Part shown: piece after piece, positions 19,605 to 27,728 of the stretch | Numbering within the stretch: position 1 is the stretch's first letter | Layout: each line of letters starts with the position of its first letter | The notes under the pieces: generated by a model | The model's input: the letters and a program-made list of their open reading frames with translations, nothing else | Databases searched by the model: none | What the model was told of the DNA's origin: nothing | From: an uncultured Draconibacterium sp. | GTDB lineage: Bacteria > Bacteroidota > Bacteroidia > Bacteroidales > Prolixibacteraceae | Assembly: GCF_963677565.1 (NCBI RefSeq) | Contig: NZ_OY781981.1 | Coordinates: 3,774,001 to 3,838,000, forward strand | Direction: 5' to 3' | DNA: 64,000 nucleotides | Program-made: the position numbers and the translations under genes

Positions 19605-20555
19605 CTATTCTAAAAGTTCATAGTCATGCATTTCTTTCATAAACGAAACAAAATCATCTTTTTGATCTGAATCCATCCATTTCATTGCACTTCGCGGGTG
19701 TTCGTTCATTGCTCCGGTAATCAGGTACGGAATGTGGTACCCCCAGTCAATTTTCTCCTGCCATGGTTTTACAAATGTTTGAATGGCTTCAAGCAAGGGG
19801 AGTAGCCTGTATTTTGGGTTTTTAAGAAATGCGATCAATATCTCAATCGGGCAGTTTCCGGCACCGCGTCCCATTCCAAGTAGAGTGGCGTCAAGCATGG
19901 TAACACCATTTATCAGCGAAGTAACAGTGTTCGACATAGCTAACTGCATGTTGTTATGCGCATGAATACCCAATTCTTTATCGGGCATTGCGGCTGCATA
20001 TTTTTTTACCAACCGCTCAATACTTTCACAATATAAGCTGCCAAAACTGTCAACAACATAAATAATTGGTACGCGCGATTTGGCAAGGTCAGCAAGAGCT
20101 TCGTCTAAATCAGCTTCGTTTACTTTCGAAACAGCCATGAGGTTAATTGTAACCTCGTAACCTTTATCCATACAATGTTCGGCAAGCCAGATAGCTTTAT
20201 CAACCTGGTGGCAGTAGCAAGCTACGCGCATCATATCAATCAAACTTTCGTTTGCCGGTGGAATATCTTCCGGAGCAATACGGCCAATGTCGGCCATTGC
20301 CGAAAGTTTTAGGTTTGTATCGTTGTCTCCAACTACACGGCGAAGGTCTTTGTCGTCGCAGAATTTCCATGGTCCAACTTCATCTCTCGAAAAAGCTGAT
20401 TCGCTACTTTTGTAGCCAATTTCCATGTAATCAACGCCGGCTTCAACACAGCCTTTATAAACGCCACGCACAAAGTCGTCGCTAAACTGCCACTTGTTCA
20501 TCAGCCCTCCGTCGCGGACTGTACAATCCATTACTTTTATGTCTGCTTTATACAT
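19605..20555 (-). CDS. HMGL/DmpG-like aldolase-domain protein
   Basis: 316-aa TIM-barrel protein of the HMG-CoA lyase-like superfamily, which includes 4-hydroxy-2-oxovalerate aldolase, homocitrate synthase and isopropylmalate synthase. The first strand carries VMDCTVRDGG. The metal-binding HxH is in GIHAHNNMQLA, and the glycine loop GMGRGAGNCPIE follows. It has no regulatory or communication domain, so isopropylmalate synthase is unlikely. It has no signal peptide and should be cytosolic. Its start overlaps the chorismate-mutase-like gene by 8 nt, so the two are translationally coupled and probably act in one pathway around an alpha-keto acid. The exact reaction is not known. Confidence 0.82.
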   Translation of the reverse strand: MYKADIKVMDCTVRDGGLMNKWQFSDDFVRGVYKGCVEAGVDYMEIGYKSSESAFSRDEVGPWKFCDDKDLRRVVGDNDTNLKLSAMADIGRIAPEDIPPANESLIDMMRVACYCHQVDKAIWLAEHCMDKGYEVTINLMAVSKVNEADLDEALADLAKSRVPIIYVVDSFGSLYCESIERLVKKYAAAMPDKELGIHAHNNMQLAMSNTVTSLINGVTMLDATLLGMGRGAGNCPIEILIAFLKNPKYRLLPLLEAIQTFVKPWQEKIDWGYHIPYLITGAMNEHPRSAMKWMDSDQKDDFVSFMKEMHDYELLE

Positions 20556-20862
20556 TTTTGCTGTTTTTAAATTTTAACAATTCCATTTCATGATTAATAT
20601 TGCTTTCTACCAAAAGGGTGTAGATTTGCTCAAAAACATCGGCATTTAAACCTTTTGATTCAGCCAGGTCTCGGCGGTGTTTTATTACTGCATCTTTGCG
20701 TTCCTGTGCAATAATGGCATCTTTGTCGTTTTTAAACCGAACGATTGCCTCAACATATTTATGCCTTTCAGCAAAAAGCAAAATTATGTGGTCATCAATT
20801 TTGTCAATCTCCTGTCGTATTTCTTCCAGAGAACTACATTTCTCCGGATCTCTAAATTCCAT
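20548..20862 (-). CDS. AroQ-type chorismate mutase, PchB-like
   Basis: 104-aa all-helical protein of the AroQ chorismate mutase fold. It starts with PEKCSSLEEIRQEIDKID and ends with a helix VESNINHEMELLK. From memory it aligns best with isochorismate pyruvate lyase PchB: Arg16, Arg33 and Lys44 fall on PchB Arg14, Arg31 and Lys42. The position of PchB Gln90 is Glu92, a substitution also known in some chorismate mutases. It could convert chorismate to prephenate or act on isochorismate. It is not fused to a DAHP synthase or prephenate dehydratase, as is common elsewhere in the phylum. It overlaps the downstream aldolase-like gene by 8 nt. Confidence 0.85.
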   Translation of the reverse strand: MEFRDPEKCSSLEEIRQEIDKIDDHIILLFAERHKYVEAIVRFKNDKDAIIAQERKDAVIKHRRDLAESKGLNADVFEQIYTLLVESNINHEMELLKFKNSKNV

Positions 20863-21290
20863 AAGCTTTATAAATTACAATCTTTTGAAAATTTGCTGTC
20901 TGGCACAAAGGAATTAATAAATAGCAGATATTCATATTAAACTGTAATTAAAATCATGCTTTTAGTGTTAATTTAAAGAGAATCTGAATTAATTGTTTTC
21001 AAATTAATACTTATGAATGTGTGCTTTTTTTAGATCATGAGTAGGTGTCTTTTTTTTTGAATTAATGTCATTTAACATGGCAGTGTTGATAAAACGTTAC
21101 AATTGACTAATAAGCAGGTGTTCTATTCTTTTTAGTATGGATGGATTGATTATCTTTGCCGCGCAAAAGTAATTTGGGTTTGGTTAAGAAGAATTTTTGC
21201 GACTAAAAGTTCTGACAACATCCGAATTAGACGAAAAAAATAAAAGTTAGATTTCAATAGCGATATTGGAACAAAAAATAGTAACTAAAA
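20863..21290. other. 428-bp divergent intergenic region (chorismate mutase / thrS)
   Basis: AT-rich spacer between divergent operons. It contains the thrS promoter motif (21151-21158). A CGCAAAA / TTTTGCG pair (21162-21168, 21195-21201) could fold at the start of the thrS leader. I see no ORF, tRNA or T-box-like structure here. Confidence 0.5.
21151..21158 (+). promoter_or_regulatory. -7 element of the thrS-infC-rpmI-rplT promoter
   Basis: TATCTTTG is an exact match to the Bacteroidota -7 consensus TAnnTTTG, followed by GCCGCGCAAA, a typical start region. No clear TTTG is seen at -33. The predicted leader to the thrS ATG is about 125 nt. Confidence 0.55.
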
Positions 21291-23240
21291 ATGATAAAAA
21301 TTACACTTCCTGATAGCAGTGTGCGCGAGTTTGCAGAGCCTGTTAGTGGTTTAGAGATTGCAAAATCAATCTCGAACCGCCTGGCAAAGGATGTGCTGTC
21401 GATTTCGGTTGATGGCGAAGTTTGGGATTTATCGCGGAAAATAGACCACGATGCCAACATTAAACTGCACACGTGGGACGACAGAGAAGGGAAAGAGACT
21501 TTTTGGCATTCATCAGCTCACCTGATGGCTGAAGCCATTGAGGCTTATTACCCTGGTACTAAATTTGGTATCGGTCCAACTGTTGATACAGGATTTTATT
21601 ATGATATCGATCTTCCTGACGGGAAAGTACTGTCGGAAAAAGACCTTCAAAAAATCGAGCAAAAAATGTTGGAGCTGGCGCGTCAGAAAAACGACATTGT
21701 TCGTTCTGATATTTCGAAAGAAGAAGCTTTGTCTATGTTCACCGAGAAGGATGATGAGCTAAAGCAGGAGTTGATTAGCGAACTGGAAGATGGAACGATT
21801 ACGCTTTACAATCAGGGAAATTTTACTGATTTGTGTCGTGGACCACACTTGCCAAACACCAGCTACATTAAGGCAATTAAGTTAACAGCAATTGCCGGTG
21901 CTTACTGGCGTGGCGACGAAAAAAATAAAATGCTTACCCGTGTTTACGGTGTTACTTTTCCGAAAGCGAAAATGCTTACTGAATACCTTGAAATGGTTGA
22001 AGAAGCTAAAAAACGCGACCACCGTAAAATCGGTAAGGAAATGCAATTGTTTACTTTCTCGGAGTCAGTAGGACAAGGACTTCCGTTGTGGTTGCCAAAA
22101 GGTGCACAATTGCGCGAGCAGCTCGAGAATTTCCTGAAGAAAGTACAAAAGAAATACGGTTACGAGCAGGTAATGACACCACATATTGGTGATGTGAAGT
22201 TGTACAAAACTTCGGGTCACTACCAAAAATATGGTCAGGATTCGTTTCAGCCAATAACCACACCTGCAGAAGGAGAGGAGTATTTGTTGAAACCGATGAA
22301 CTGTCCGCACCACTGCGAAATTTACAAAGCGTGGCCACGTTCGTATAAAGATTTGCCGGTGAGAATGGCCGAGTTTGGTACAGTTTACCGTTATGAACAA
22401 AGTGGCGAGTTGCACGGTTTAACTCGTGTACGCAGTTTTACACAGGACGATGCACACATTTTCTGTCGCCCGGATCAATTGAAAGATGAGTTTAAGAAGG
22501 TAATCGATATTATTTTCATCATTTTTAAAGCATTGAATTTTGAAAATTACACAGCTCAGATTTCATTACGCGATCCGGAAAAACCAGAAAAGTACATCGG
22601 ATCTCCTGAAAACTGGGACAAGGCAGAGCAGGCGATTGTTGAAGCTTGCGAAGAAAAAGGATTAAATACTGTAACCGAATTGGGAGAAGCAGCATTCTAT
22701 GGTCCAAAGTTGGATTTCATGATTAAAGATGCTTTGGGACGTAGCTGGCAGTTAGGTACCATTCAGGTAGATTACAACCTTCCGGAACGTTTCGAGTTGG
22801 AATATATAGGTGCCGATGATAACCGTCACCGCCCGGTAATGATCCACCGCGCACCGTTTGGATCGATGGAACGTTTTGTGGCTGTGTTGATTGAACACAC
22901 TGCCGGTAAATTCCCATTATGGCTTACACCAGAGCAAGTGGTAGTATTACCTATCAGTGAAAAGTATAACGATTATGCTAAAAAAGTTTCAGAATTTCTA
23001 AATATTTCCGATATTCGCACCGTTGTTGACGATCGTAACGAGAAGATTGGTAGGAAGATACGAGACAACGAATTAAAACGAATTCCTTATCTGTTGATTG
23101 TTGGAGAGAAAGAAGCAGAGTCGGATTCAGTTGCTGTGCGCCGACAGGGCGAAGGCGACAAAGGAACAATGGCAATGGAGGAATTCGCTGAATTTATTAA
23201 TAAAGAAGTAAGAGATCAATTATCAGGATTGTATAACTAA
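21291..23240 (+). CDS. thrS: Threonine--tRNA ligase
   Basis: Cytosolic class II aminoacyl-tRNA synthetase (649 aa) that charges tRNA-Thr. Domains in order: TGS domain (1-60); editing domain with HSSAHLMAEAI; second additional domain with CRGPHLPNTSYIKA; catalytic core with KPMNCPHHCEIY (zinc-binding Cys), RVRSFTQDDAHIFC and GTIQVDYNLPERF; C-terminal anticodon-binding domain from about residue 545 (PEQVVVLPIS). Length and motifs are standard. It heads the thrS-infC-rpmI-rplT operon, an arrangement conserved in many bacteria. infC follows after only 15-18 nt. Confidence 0.98.
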   Translation: MIKITLPDSSVREFAEPVSGLEIAKSISNRLAKDVLSISVDGEVWDLSRKIDHDANIKLHTWDDREGKETFWHSSAHLMAEAIEAYYPGTKFGIGPTVDTGFYYDIDLPDGKVLSEKDLQKIEQKMLELARQKNDIVRSDISKEEALSMFTEKDDELKQELISELEDGTITLYNQGNFTDLCRGPHLPNTSYIKAIKLTAIAGAYWRGDEKNKMLTRVYGVTFPKAKMLTEYLEMVEEAKKRDHRKIGKEMQLFTFSESVGQGLPLWLPKGAQLREQLENFLKKVQKKYGYEQVMTPHIGDVKLYKTSGHYQKYGQDSFQPITTPAEGEEYLLKPMNCPHHCEIYKAWPRSYKDLPVRMAEFGTVYRYEQSGELHGLTRVRSFTQDDAHIFCRPDQLKDEFKKVIDIIFIIFKALNFENYTAQISLRDPEKPEKYIGSPENWDKAEQAIVEACEEKGLNTVTELGEAAFYGPKLDFMIKDALGRSWQLGTIQVDYNLPERFELEYIGADDNRHRPVMIHRAPFGSMERFVAVLIEHTAGKFPLWLTPEQVVVLPISEKYNDYAKKVSEFLNISDIRTVVDDRNEKIGRKIRDNELKRIPYLLIVGEKEAESDSVAVRRQGEGDKGTMAMEEFAEFINKEVRDQLSGLYN

Positions 23241-23243
23241 CTT

Positions 23244-23261
23244 AAGGAGGAACGCATTATA
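23244..23261 (+). promoter_or_regulatory. Strong SD plus AUU/AUA start of infC
   Basis: AAGGAGG is a full Shine-Dalgarno, rare in this window. It is spaced 5 nt from ATT and 8 nt from ATA. A rare start codon on infC is the known basis of IF-3 autoregulation in E. coli. Here it is an inference by analogy. Confidence 0.75.
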
Positions 23262-23822
23262 GCTATTAAAAGAAGAGGTCCGAGAAGAAAGTTTCAGCCA
23301 CGAAGAGAGCAGGAACCTCAACACCGGATAAATCACAAGATCAGGGTGCCACAGGTACGTTTAGTGGGAGATAATATCGAAGAACAAGGTATTTACCCAT
23401 TACGTGAGGCATTAAAACTAGCAGACGAGATGGAACTGGATTTGGTAGAAATTTCACCAAAAGCCGATCCGCCGGTTTGTAAGATTATTGATTACTCTAA
23501 GTTTCTTTATCAGCAGAAAAAGAAACAAAAAGAGATGAAGGCAAAAACCACAAAAGTTGTGGTAAAAGAAATACGTTTCGGTCCGCAAACTGATGAGCAT
23601 GATTTCCAGTTTAAACTGAAACATGCTGAAAAATTCCTTCAGGACGGAGCAAAAGTAAAAGCATTTGTTTTCTTTAAAGGACGTTCGATCTTGTTTAAAG
23701 ACCAGGGCGAAATTCTATTGCTAAGACTGGCAACAGAACTGGAAGAACTGGGAACAGTAGAACAAATGCCAAAACTGGAAGGAAAGAGAATGACAATGTT
23801 TATTTCACCTAAAAAGAAATAA
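23259..23822 (+). CDS. infC: Translation initiation factor IF-3 (non-AUG start)
   Basis: IF-3 binds the 30S subunit and checks start-codon choice. There is no ATG at the expected start. The frame is open back to 23256, and a strong Shine-Dalgarno AAGGAGG (23244-23250) precedes ATT (23256-23258) and ATA (23259-23261). Starting at ATA gives M-A-I-K-R-R-G-P-R-R-K-F, which matches the remembered N-terminus of Bacteroidota IF-3 (MAI-). ATT is the codon used by E. coli infC. Either gives about 187-188 aa. A GTG at 23346 would remove the conserved N-terminal segment and is rejected. The N-domain runs to about residue 85, followed by a lysine-rich linker (QQKKKQKEMKAK) and the C-domain (VVKEIRFGPQTDEHDF). 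Confidence 0.93.
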   Translation: MAIKRRGPRRKFQPRREQEPQHRINHKIRVPQVRLVGDNIEEQGIYPLREALKLADEMELDLVEISPKADPPVCKIIDYSKFLYQQKKKQKEMKAKTTKVVVKEIRFGPQTDEHDFQFKLKHAEKFLQDGAKVKAFVFFKGRSILFKDQGEILLLRLATELEELGTVEQMPKLEGKRMTMFISPKKK

Positions 23823-23839
23823 GTTTCGGATAACGAAAC
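23823..23839 (+). other. Small hairpin in the infC-rpmI spacer
   Basis: GTTTCG / CGAAAC with loop GATAA directly after the infC stop. There is no T run, so it is not a terminator. It may be an RNA-processing or regulatory hairpin in the IF-3/L35 junction. Confidence 0.4.
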
Positions 23840-23903
23840 TTGTCTCTTGGTGTTAAACCACATATAATAAAGTTCTTTGATAACATTTTAATTAGTAGGA
23901 ATT

Positions 23904-24101
23904 ATGCCAAAAATGAAAACGAATTCCGGTGCTAAAAAGCGTTTTAGATTAACCGGAAGTGGTAAAATTAAAAGGAAGCACGCCTACAAAAGTCACATTT
24001 TGACTAAAAAAAGTACAAAACGTAAGCGTAATTTGACTTATTGGACAACTATCGATAAGACAAACGAAAGCAACGTAAAACTTTTGTTGTGCATGAAGTA
24101 A
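23904..24101 (+). CDS. rpmI: 50S ribosomal protein L35
   Basis: 65-aa basic ribosomal protein. MPKMKTNSGAKKRF and RKHAYKSHILTKKSTKRKR are the family signature. It is part of the large subunit near the E-site region. It lies between infC and rplT, the standard gene order, and shares their transcript. Confidence 0.98.
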   Translation: MPKMKTNSGAKKRFRLTGSGKIKRKHAYKSHILTKKSTKRKRNLTYWTTIDKTNESNVKLLLCMK

Positions 24102-24187
24102 TCGGTCGAAACTGACTGATCTTTATAAACCTTTTAATTGAGAGAGGTAAAAAAAGTTAAAAACCAGATGATTGTGCTTTAAAGTAT

Positions 24188-24205
24188 TTCCGCCAATTGA
24201 CGGAA
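24188..24205 (+). other. Hairpin in the rplT leader
   Basis: TTCCG / CGGAA stem around CCAATTGA, 29 bp before rplT, within a 132-bp spacer that is long for this operon. L20 controls its own operon by binding leader RNA in other phyla. This may be such a site, but I do not recognise a known L20-leader structure. Confidence 0.3.
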
Positions 24206-24233
24206 GGCGCCGATTATCAAAAAAGTAAAAAGT

Positions 24234-24578
24234 ATGCCAAGAAGTGTAAATCATGTAGCATCACGTGCCCGGAGAAAGAAATTACTGAAAAAAACTAGAG
24301 GTTATTTCGGAGCGCGTAGTAACGTTTGGACGGTTGCAAAAAATACCTGGGAAAAAGGTCAACAGTTTGCATACCGCGATAGAAAAGCGAAAAAAAGAAC
24401 ATTCCGTGCATTGTGGATTCAGCGTATTAACGCTGCAGCGCGATTGGAAGGAATGTCGTATTCACAATTCATGGGATTGTTAAAAAAGAACGACATTGAA
24501 ATTAACAGGAAAGTTTTAGCTGATTTGGCTATGAACCAACCTGAGGCGTTCAAAGCAATCGTAGAAAAAGTAAAATAA
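24234..24578 (+). CDS. rplT: 50S ribosomal protein L20
   Basis: 114-aa ribosomal protein that binds 23S rRNA early in large-subunit assembly. It has the family signature MPRSVNHVASRARRKKLLKK, GYFGARSN and RDRKAKKRTFRALWIQRINAAAR. Length is normal. It is the last gene of the thrS operon, followed after 29 bp by a strong terminator. Confidence 0.98.
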   Translation: MPRSVNHVASRARRKKLLKKTRGYFGARSNVWTVAKNTWEKGQQFAYRDRKAKKRTFRALWIQRINAAARLEGMSYSQFMGLLKKNDIEINRKVLADLAMNQPEAFKAIVEKVK

Positions 24579-24607
24579 AGACTTTATTATTTAGGTGAAA
24601 TACATTG

Positions 24608-24639
24608 AAGTCCTGACGGTTTCGTCAGGACTTTTTTTC
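24608..24639 (+). terminator. Terminator of the thrS-rplT operon
   Basis: AAGTCCTGACG / CGTCAGGACTT perfect stem with loop GTTT and a seven-to-eight T run. It ends the translation operon just before the IS110 region. Confidence 0.93.
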
Positions 24640-24758
24640 TGAAAGTCACTCCCCAAAATAAAGTTCGGTTATAAAAGAATTATAATTTTTTCTACGTGCT
24701 CACAATGGCAACAACTGTTGGTTCTTAGCGTCTGATGTCAGTTTTTTGTACGGGATTT

Positions 24759-26073
24759 AATCACCAAAAAAGCCACGACCTTTTAATTTTGATAGACGCT
24801 TTTTAAATCTGCTAATTGTCTTTCTAACCGTTGTATTCTTTTTAATCTTCTTTGTTCTTCAATTGCCTTGTTCTGGCTACTTAATAAGTAAGGCGTTTTG
24901 TCCCTTAGAACAAAGTAAGCAGCCGTCAGGATCTTATGTCCTATTGCCATATTTGCTTTCTTACTTCCTCTACGTGCGGCAATTGTCTTATGTTTTGCAG
25001 CCATTAAACAATCTTTAGAATGTGATGCTGCCCATGCAGCTTCAACCAGGGTTGTTTTCAGGTATTTGTTGCCATGTGTTATTTTTGAAGAATATTTTTT
25101 ACCGGCACTTTCGTTATTTCCTGGACACACGCCTGCCCATGAGGCAAGATGTTTCGCTGACGGAAAGAATACCATGTCATTTCCAATTTCAGCAAGTATC
25201 CCAGCAGCTATTTGTACCGACACTCCTGGAATAGTAAGTAATAATTCAACATCATTTCTCATGGAGTTAAGATATTTGTCAATTCTTTTTTCAATGCAGT
25301 CAATTTGATTATTGATATGTTCCATTGATGCAAGAATCAGTTGAAGCATAAAAATATGATGTTCGGTAATCCTTCCGTATAAAGCCTTCTTTAGTTCGGC
25401 TTTTTTTCTGACCAAAGATCCTTTTGCCAGTTCTGATAATTTCCCCGGGTCTTTTTCTCCCGATGCGATTGCCAAAACAATTGCTGTTCCTGTTTTGCCA
25501 AAAACATCACTAACTACGCTGCCTAGCTTGATGTTGGCATCTTCAAGGATGTTCTGCAAACGGTTCTTTTCAGCAGTACGCTGATGTATCAGTTTTCTTC
25601 GGTGGCGGTGCAAAACCCGAAGTTCTCTTATGCCTTGACGTGGAACAAAACTTCCTTTAAGCAAGCCACTCAACAGAAGTTTGGCAATCCATTCACTGTC
25701 CATTTTATCCGTTTTTTGCCCCGGAACATTTTTTACATGCCTGGCATTGACCAGTAAAATCTCAAAATATTCTTCAAGTACATAGTAAACAGGTTTCCAA
25801 TAAACTCCTGTGCTCTCCATCGCAATATGGCTTACTCCTTCATTCTGGAGAAAACCAATCAGCTTTTCAAGTTCTTCGGTAAATGTGCCAAAAGTTTCAG
25901 TTCGTTCAACAATATCTTTACCTTTGATGCTGGCGACTACTGTGTCCTTATGAACATCAAGGCCACAACCTCGCTCAATGATTCTTGGGAATTCTTCGAC
26001 AGGATTCATAGTAGAAAATTTTATTGGTACGTAGATACCGCAAGTTAATTCACTTTCATTCCTGTTGGTGATT
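24759..26073 (-). mobile_element. IS110-family insertion sequence (ends tentative)
   Basis: About 1.3 kb element carrying a single intact IS110-type transposase. A 9-bp perfect inverted repeat, AATCACCAA (24759-24767) and TTGGTGATT (26065-26073), brackets the gene and is taken here as a tentative guide to the ends. By chance about 0.06 such pairs would be expected between the two flanks. IS110 elements usually lack true terminal repeats, so the real ends may extend to about 24640 and 26090. It sits in the convergent gap between rplT and the M1 aminopeptidase gene and interrupts no gene. Confidence 0.6.
24783..26009 (-). CDS. IS110-family transposase (DEDD recombinase)
   Basis: 408-aa transposase with the two IS110 domains. 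The N-terminal RuvC-like DEDD domain shows Asp18 in GLDVHKD, Glu65 in AMESTGVYW, and Asp101/Asp104 in TDKMDSEW. The C-terminal Transposase_20 domain has the helix-hairpin-helix-like LLTIPGVSVQIAAGILAEIG and the catalytic Ser301 in PGNNESAGK. The protein is full length with no frameshift, so the element may be active. IS110 enzymes are guided by a bridge RNA encoded in a non-coding end of the element. Whether the flanks here (about 140 bp on the 3' side, about 100 bp on the 5' side) encode one is not resolved. Confidence 0.95.
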   Translation of the reverse strand: MNPVEEFPRIIERGCGLDVHKDTVVASIKGKDIVERTETFGTFTEELEKLIGFLQNEGVSHIAMESTGVYWKPVYYVLEEYFEILLVNARHVKNVPGQKTDKMDSEWIAKLLLSGLLKGSFVPRQGIRELRVLHRHRRKLIHQRTAEKNRLQNILEDANIKLGSVVSDVFGKTGTAIVLAIASGEKDPGKLSELAKGSLVRKKAELKKALYGRITEHHIFMLQLILASMEHINNQIDCIEKRIDKYLNSMRNDVELLLTIPGVSVQIAAGILAEIGNDMVFFPSAKHLASWAGVCPGNNESAGKKYSSKITHGNKYLKTTLVEAAWAASHSKDCLMAAKHKTIAARRGSKKANMAIGHKILTAAYFVLRDKTPYLLSSQNKAIEEQRRLKRIQRLERQLADLKSVYQN

Positions 26074-26084
26074 CCCGGGAATCA
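26069..26084. repeat. 16-bp perfect palindrome at the transposase-proximal IS flank
   Basis: TGATTCCCGGGAATCA reads the same on both strands and overlaps the right arm of the tentative IS inverted repeat. It may be part of the element end, of the insertion target, or of a structured RNA. It has no T run on the minus strand, so it is not the terminator of the aminopeptidase gene. Confidence 0.5.
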
Positions 26085-26122
26085 TGAATGTTTTTTATGC
26101 CCTTTCTTATGAATATCTGACT

Positions 26123-27718
26123 TTAATCCAGTTCAAAAAGGAGTTTTGTATTTGGATCAAGTAGAAGTGCTTCAACGTCGTCTTTTACTGGAATTGAAAT
26201 TGAAGTTTCTCTTTTGTTGATTCTGTATGTTTTGATCTCTGGATTTAGGTTTTTATATAAAAGTTTTATATCAATTGGAAAATTGTATAGAAAGTCTGAT
26301 TGAATTTGTTTTATGACGACATTAATCTGATTTTCACTTTTGCTCCATTGGTAATTTAATACAGGATGGCCAGCAGTATACAACCACTGATTAAAGAACT
26401 TCTTTAAGTTAATACCAGAAACAAACTCCATAGTATGTTGAAAGTCTTTTGTTAATGCTGTTGAATTTTGATATTCGTGGTAATATTTCTGCAATCCTTC
26501 GAAAAATACGTCATCACCAAGTTTTTCGCGTAACATATGCAAGAACCAGGCAGCTTTTTGGTAGGAATTTGTATTAAGCAAACGAATGTATTCAGTAACA
26601 GTTGTGTCAATTATCGGTGCAAGGTTGTGTTTTGAATAGGCGATTATTCGTTCGCGGTCGTATTTCAGTCCTTCTTTAAATTGTTCATCGCCATAAAAAT
26701 GCTGCATGTAAACATTTGTAAGATACGTGGCAAATCCTTCGCTTAGCCAAACATGGTGCCAGTTTTGTTCGGTGACAGAATTTCCAAACCATTGATGAGC
26801 TACCTCGTGTGCAAACAAACTTTCCTGACTGCGATCGCTTATAGCAGTATTCTCGTGATAAAAAATACAACTGGCATTTTCCATGCCACCATAGCGTGTT
26901 TTTGATTGCACATGCGCCAGTTTTTCGTATGAATAAGGGCCAATTAATTCCGAAAAATATTCCAGCGCTTCCGTTCCGTATTTATAATTTTTAAAACCCT
27001 GCTTTTCATTTTCTTCAAATACCCACGAACTTACCGGAATCCCCTGAAATTCCTGCTCGTTTCCAACCGCAAAATCGGCCGCGCCAATTACCATTAACTT
27101 TGTAGAAATGGGCACATTTTCTTTCCAATGTGTAAATTCTATGTTGTTGGCCAATTGTTTCTTTTCCACGTGCATTCCGTTTGCAACAACTTCGTAATGT
27201 TCGGGTGCATAAACCAGGAACTCCAGCGTTGCCTTATCCGAAGGATGATCAACACATGGGAGCCAGTTTTTCGCCCGATCGGGCCAATTGTCGCCAAAAA
27301 ATGTACGTTGCCCATATTTGTTTTCGGAAATTACCAGGCCATCGGCAGGAATACCGGAATAGTTGATTGTTAAACTAACCTCGTCGCCAGCTTGTACTTT
27401 TTCGTTTAAATGAATCTCAAGCTTATTGTTTCCCTGAATAAAGTCAAGTCCGTAACCATCCATTTTAACTGAATGAACAAGCATTCCGCTTTCGTCAGAA
27501 TTTCCTACTAAATCGAGTGTGATATCATTCCTTGCTTGAAGAAACTTAATTGAAATTGTAGCAATGCCTTCAATTTGGTTTGTGGAGTCATTCAAATGGA
27601 TCTCAAATTTGTAGTGCTGTACATCGATGCTTTCAAACCGTGAATAGTGGTTTTGAGCATACAAATGAATGTTTATACTGAAAACAAACAGGAAGAGAAT
27701 TAATCGTTTGTCGCTCAT
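26123..27718 (-). CDS. M1 family aminopeptidase, exported
   Basis: Zinc metallo-aminopeptidase (531 aa) with a signal peptide ending near LYAQ. The active site is HEVAHQW (His304, Glu305, His308) with the third zinc ligand Glu327 exactly 18 residues later in LSEGFATYL. The exopeptidase motif is GGMEN (277-281), a variant of GAMEN. The N-terminal beta-domain and catalytic domain are present. The large C-terminal HEAT-like domain of long M1 enzymes is absent, as in short bacterial forms. It should trim peptides in the periplasm. It lies 10 nt after the DUF2891 gene and is probably cotranscribed with it. Confidence 0.93.
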   Translation of the reverse strand: MSDKRLILFLFVFSINIHLYAQNHYSRFESIDVQHYKFEIHLNDSTNQIEGIATISIKFLQARNDITLDLVGNSDESGMLVHSVKMDGYGLDFIQGNNKLEIHLNEKVQAGDEVSLTINYSGIPADGLVISENKYGQRTFFGDNWPDRAKNWLPCVDHPSDKATLEFLVYAPEHYEVVANGMHVEKKQLANNIEFTHWKENVPISTKLMVIGAADFAVGNEQEFQGIPVSSWVFEENEKQGFKNYKYGTEALEYFSELIGPYSYEKLAHVQSKTRYGGMENASCIFYHENTAISDRSQESLFAHEVAHQWFGNSVTEQNWHHVWLSEGFATYLTNVYMQHFYGDEQFKEGLKYDRERIIAYSKHNLAPIIDTTVTEYIRLLNTNSYQKAAWFLHMLREKLGDDVFFEGLQKYYHEYQNSTALTKDFQHTMEFVSGINLKKFFNQWLYTAGHPVLNYQWSKSENQINVVIKQIQSDFLYNFPIDIKLLYKNLNPEIKTYRINKRETSISIPVKDDVEALLLDPNTKLLFELD

Positions 27719-27728
27719 TTTTTAGATA

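Noticed and set aside
23346..23348. GTG as the infC start
   Set aside because: It would delete the conserved N-terminal segment and has no Shine-Dalgarno, whereas the upstream ATT/ATA has a perfect one.
24640..26058. 7-bp inverted repeat TGAAAGT / ACTTTCA as IS ends
   Set aside because: About one such match is expected by chance between the two flanks. The 9-bp repeat is better supported.
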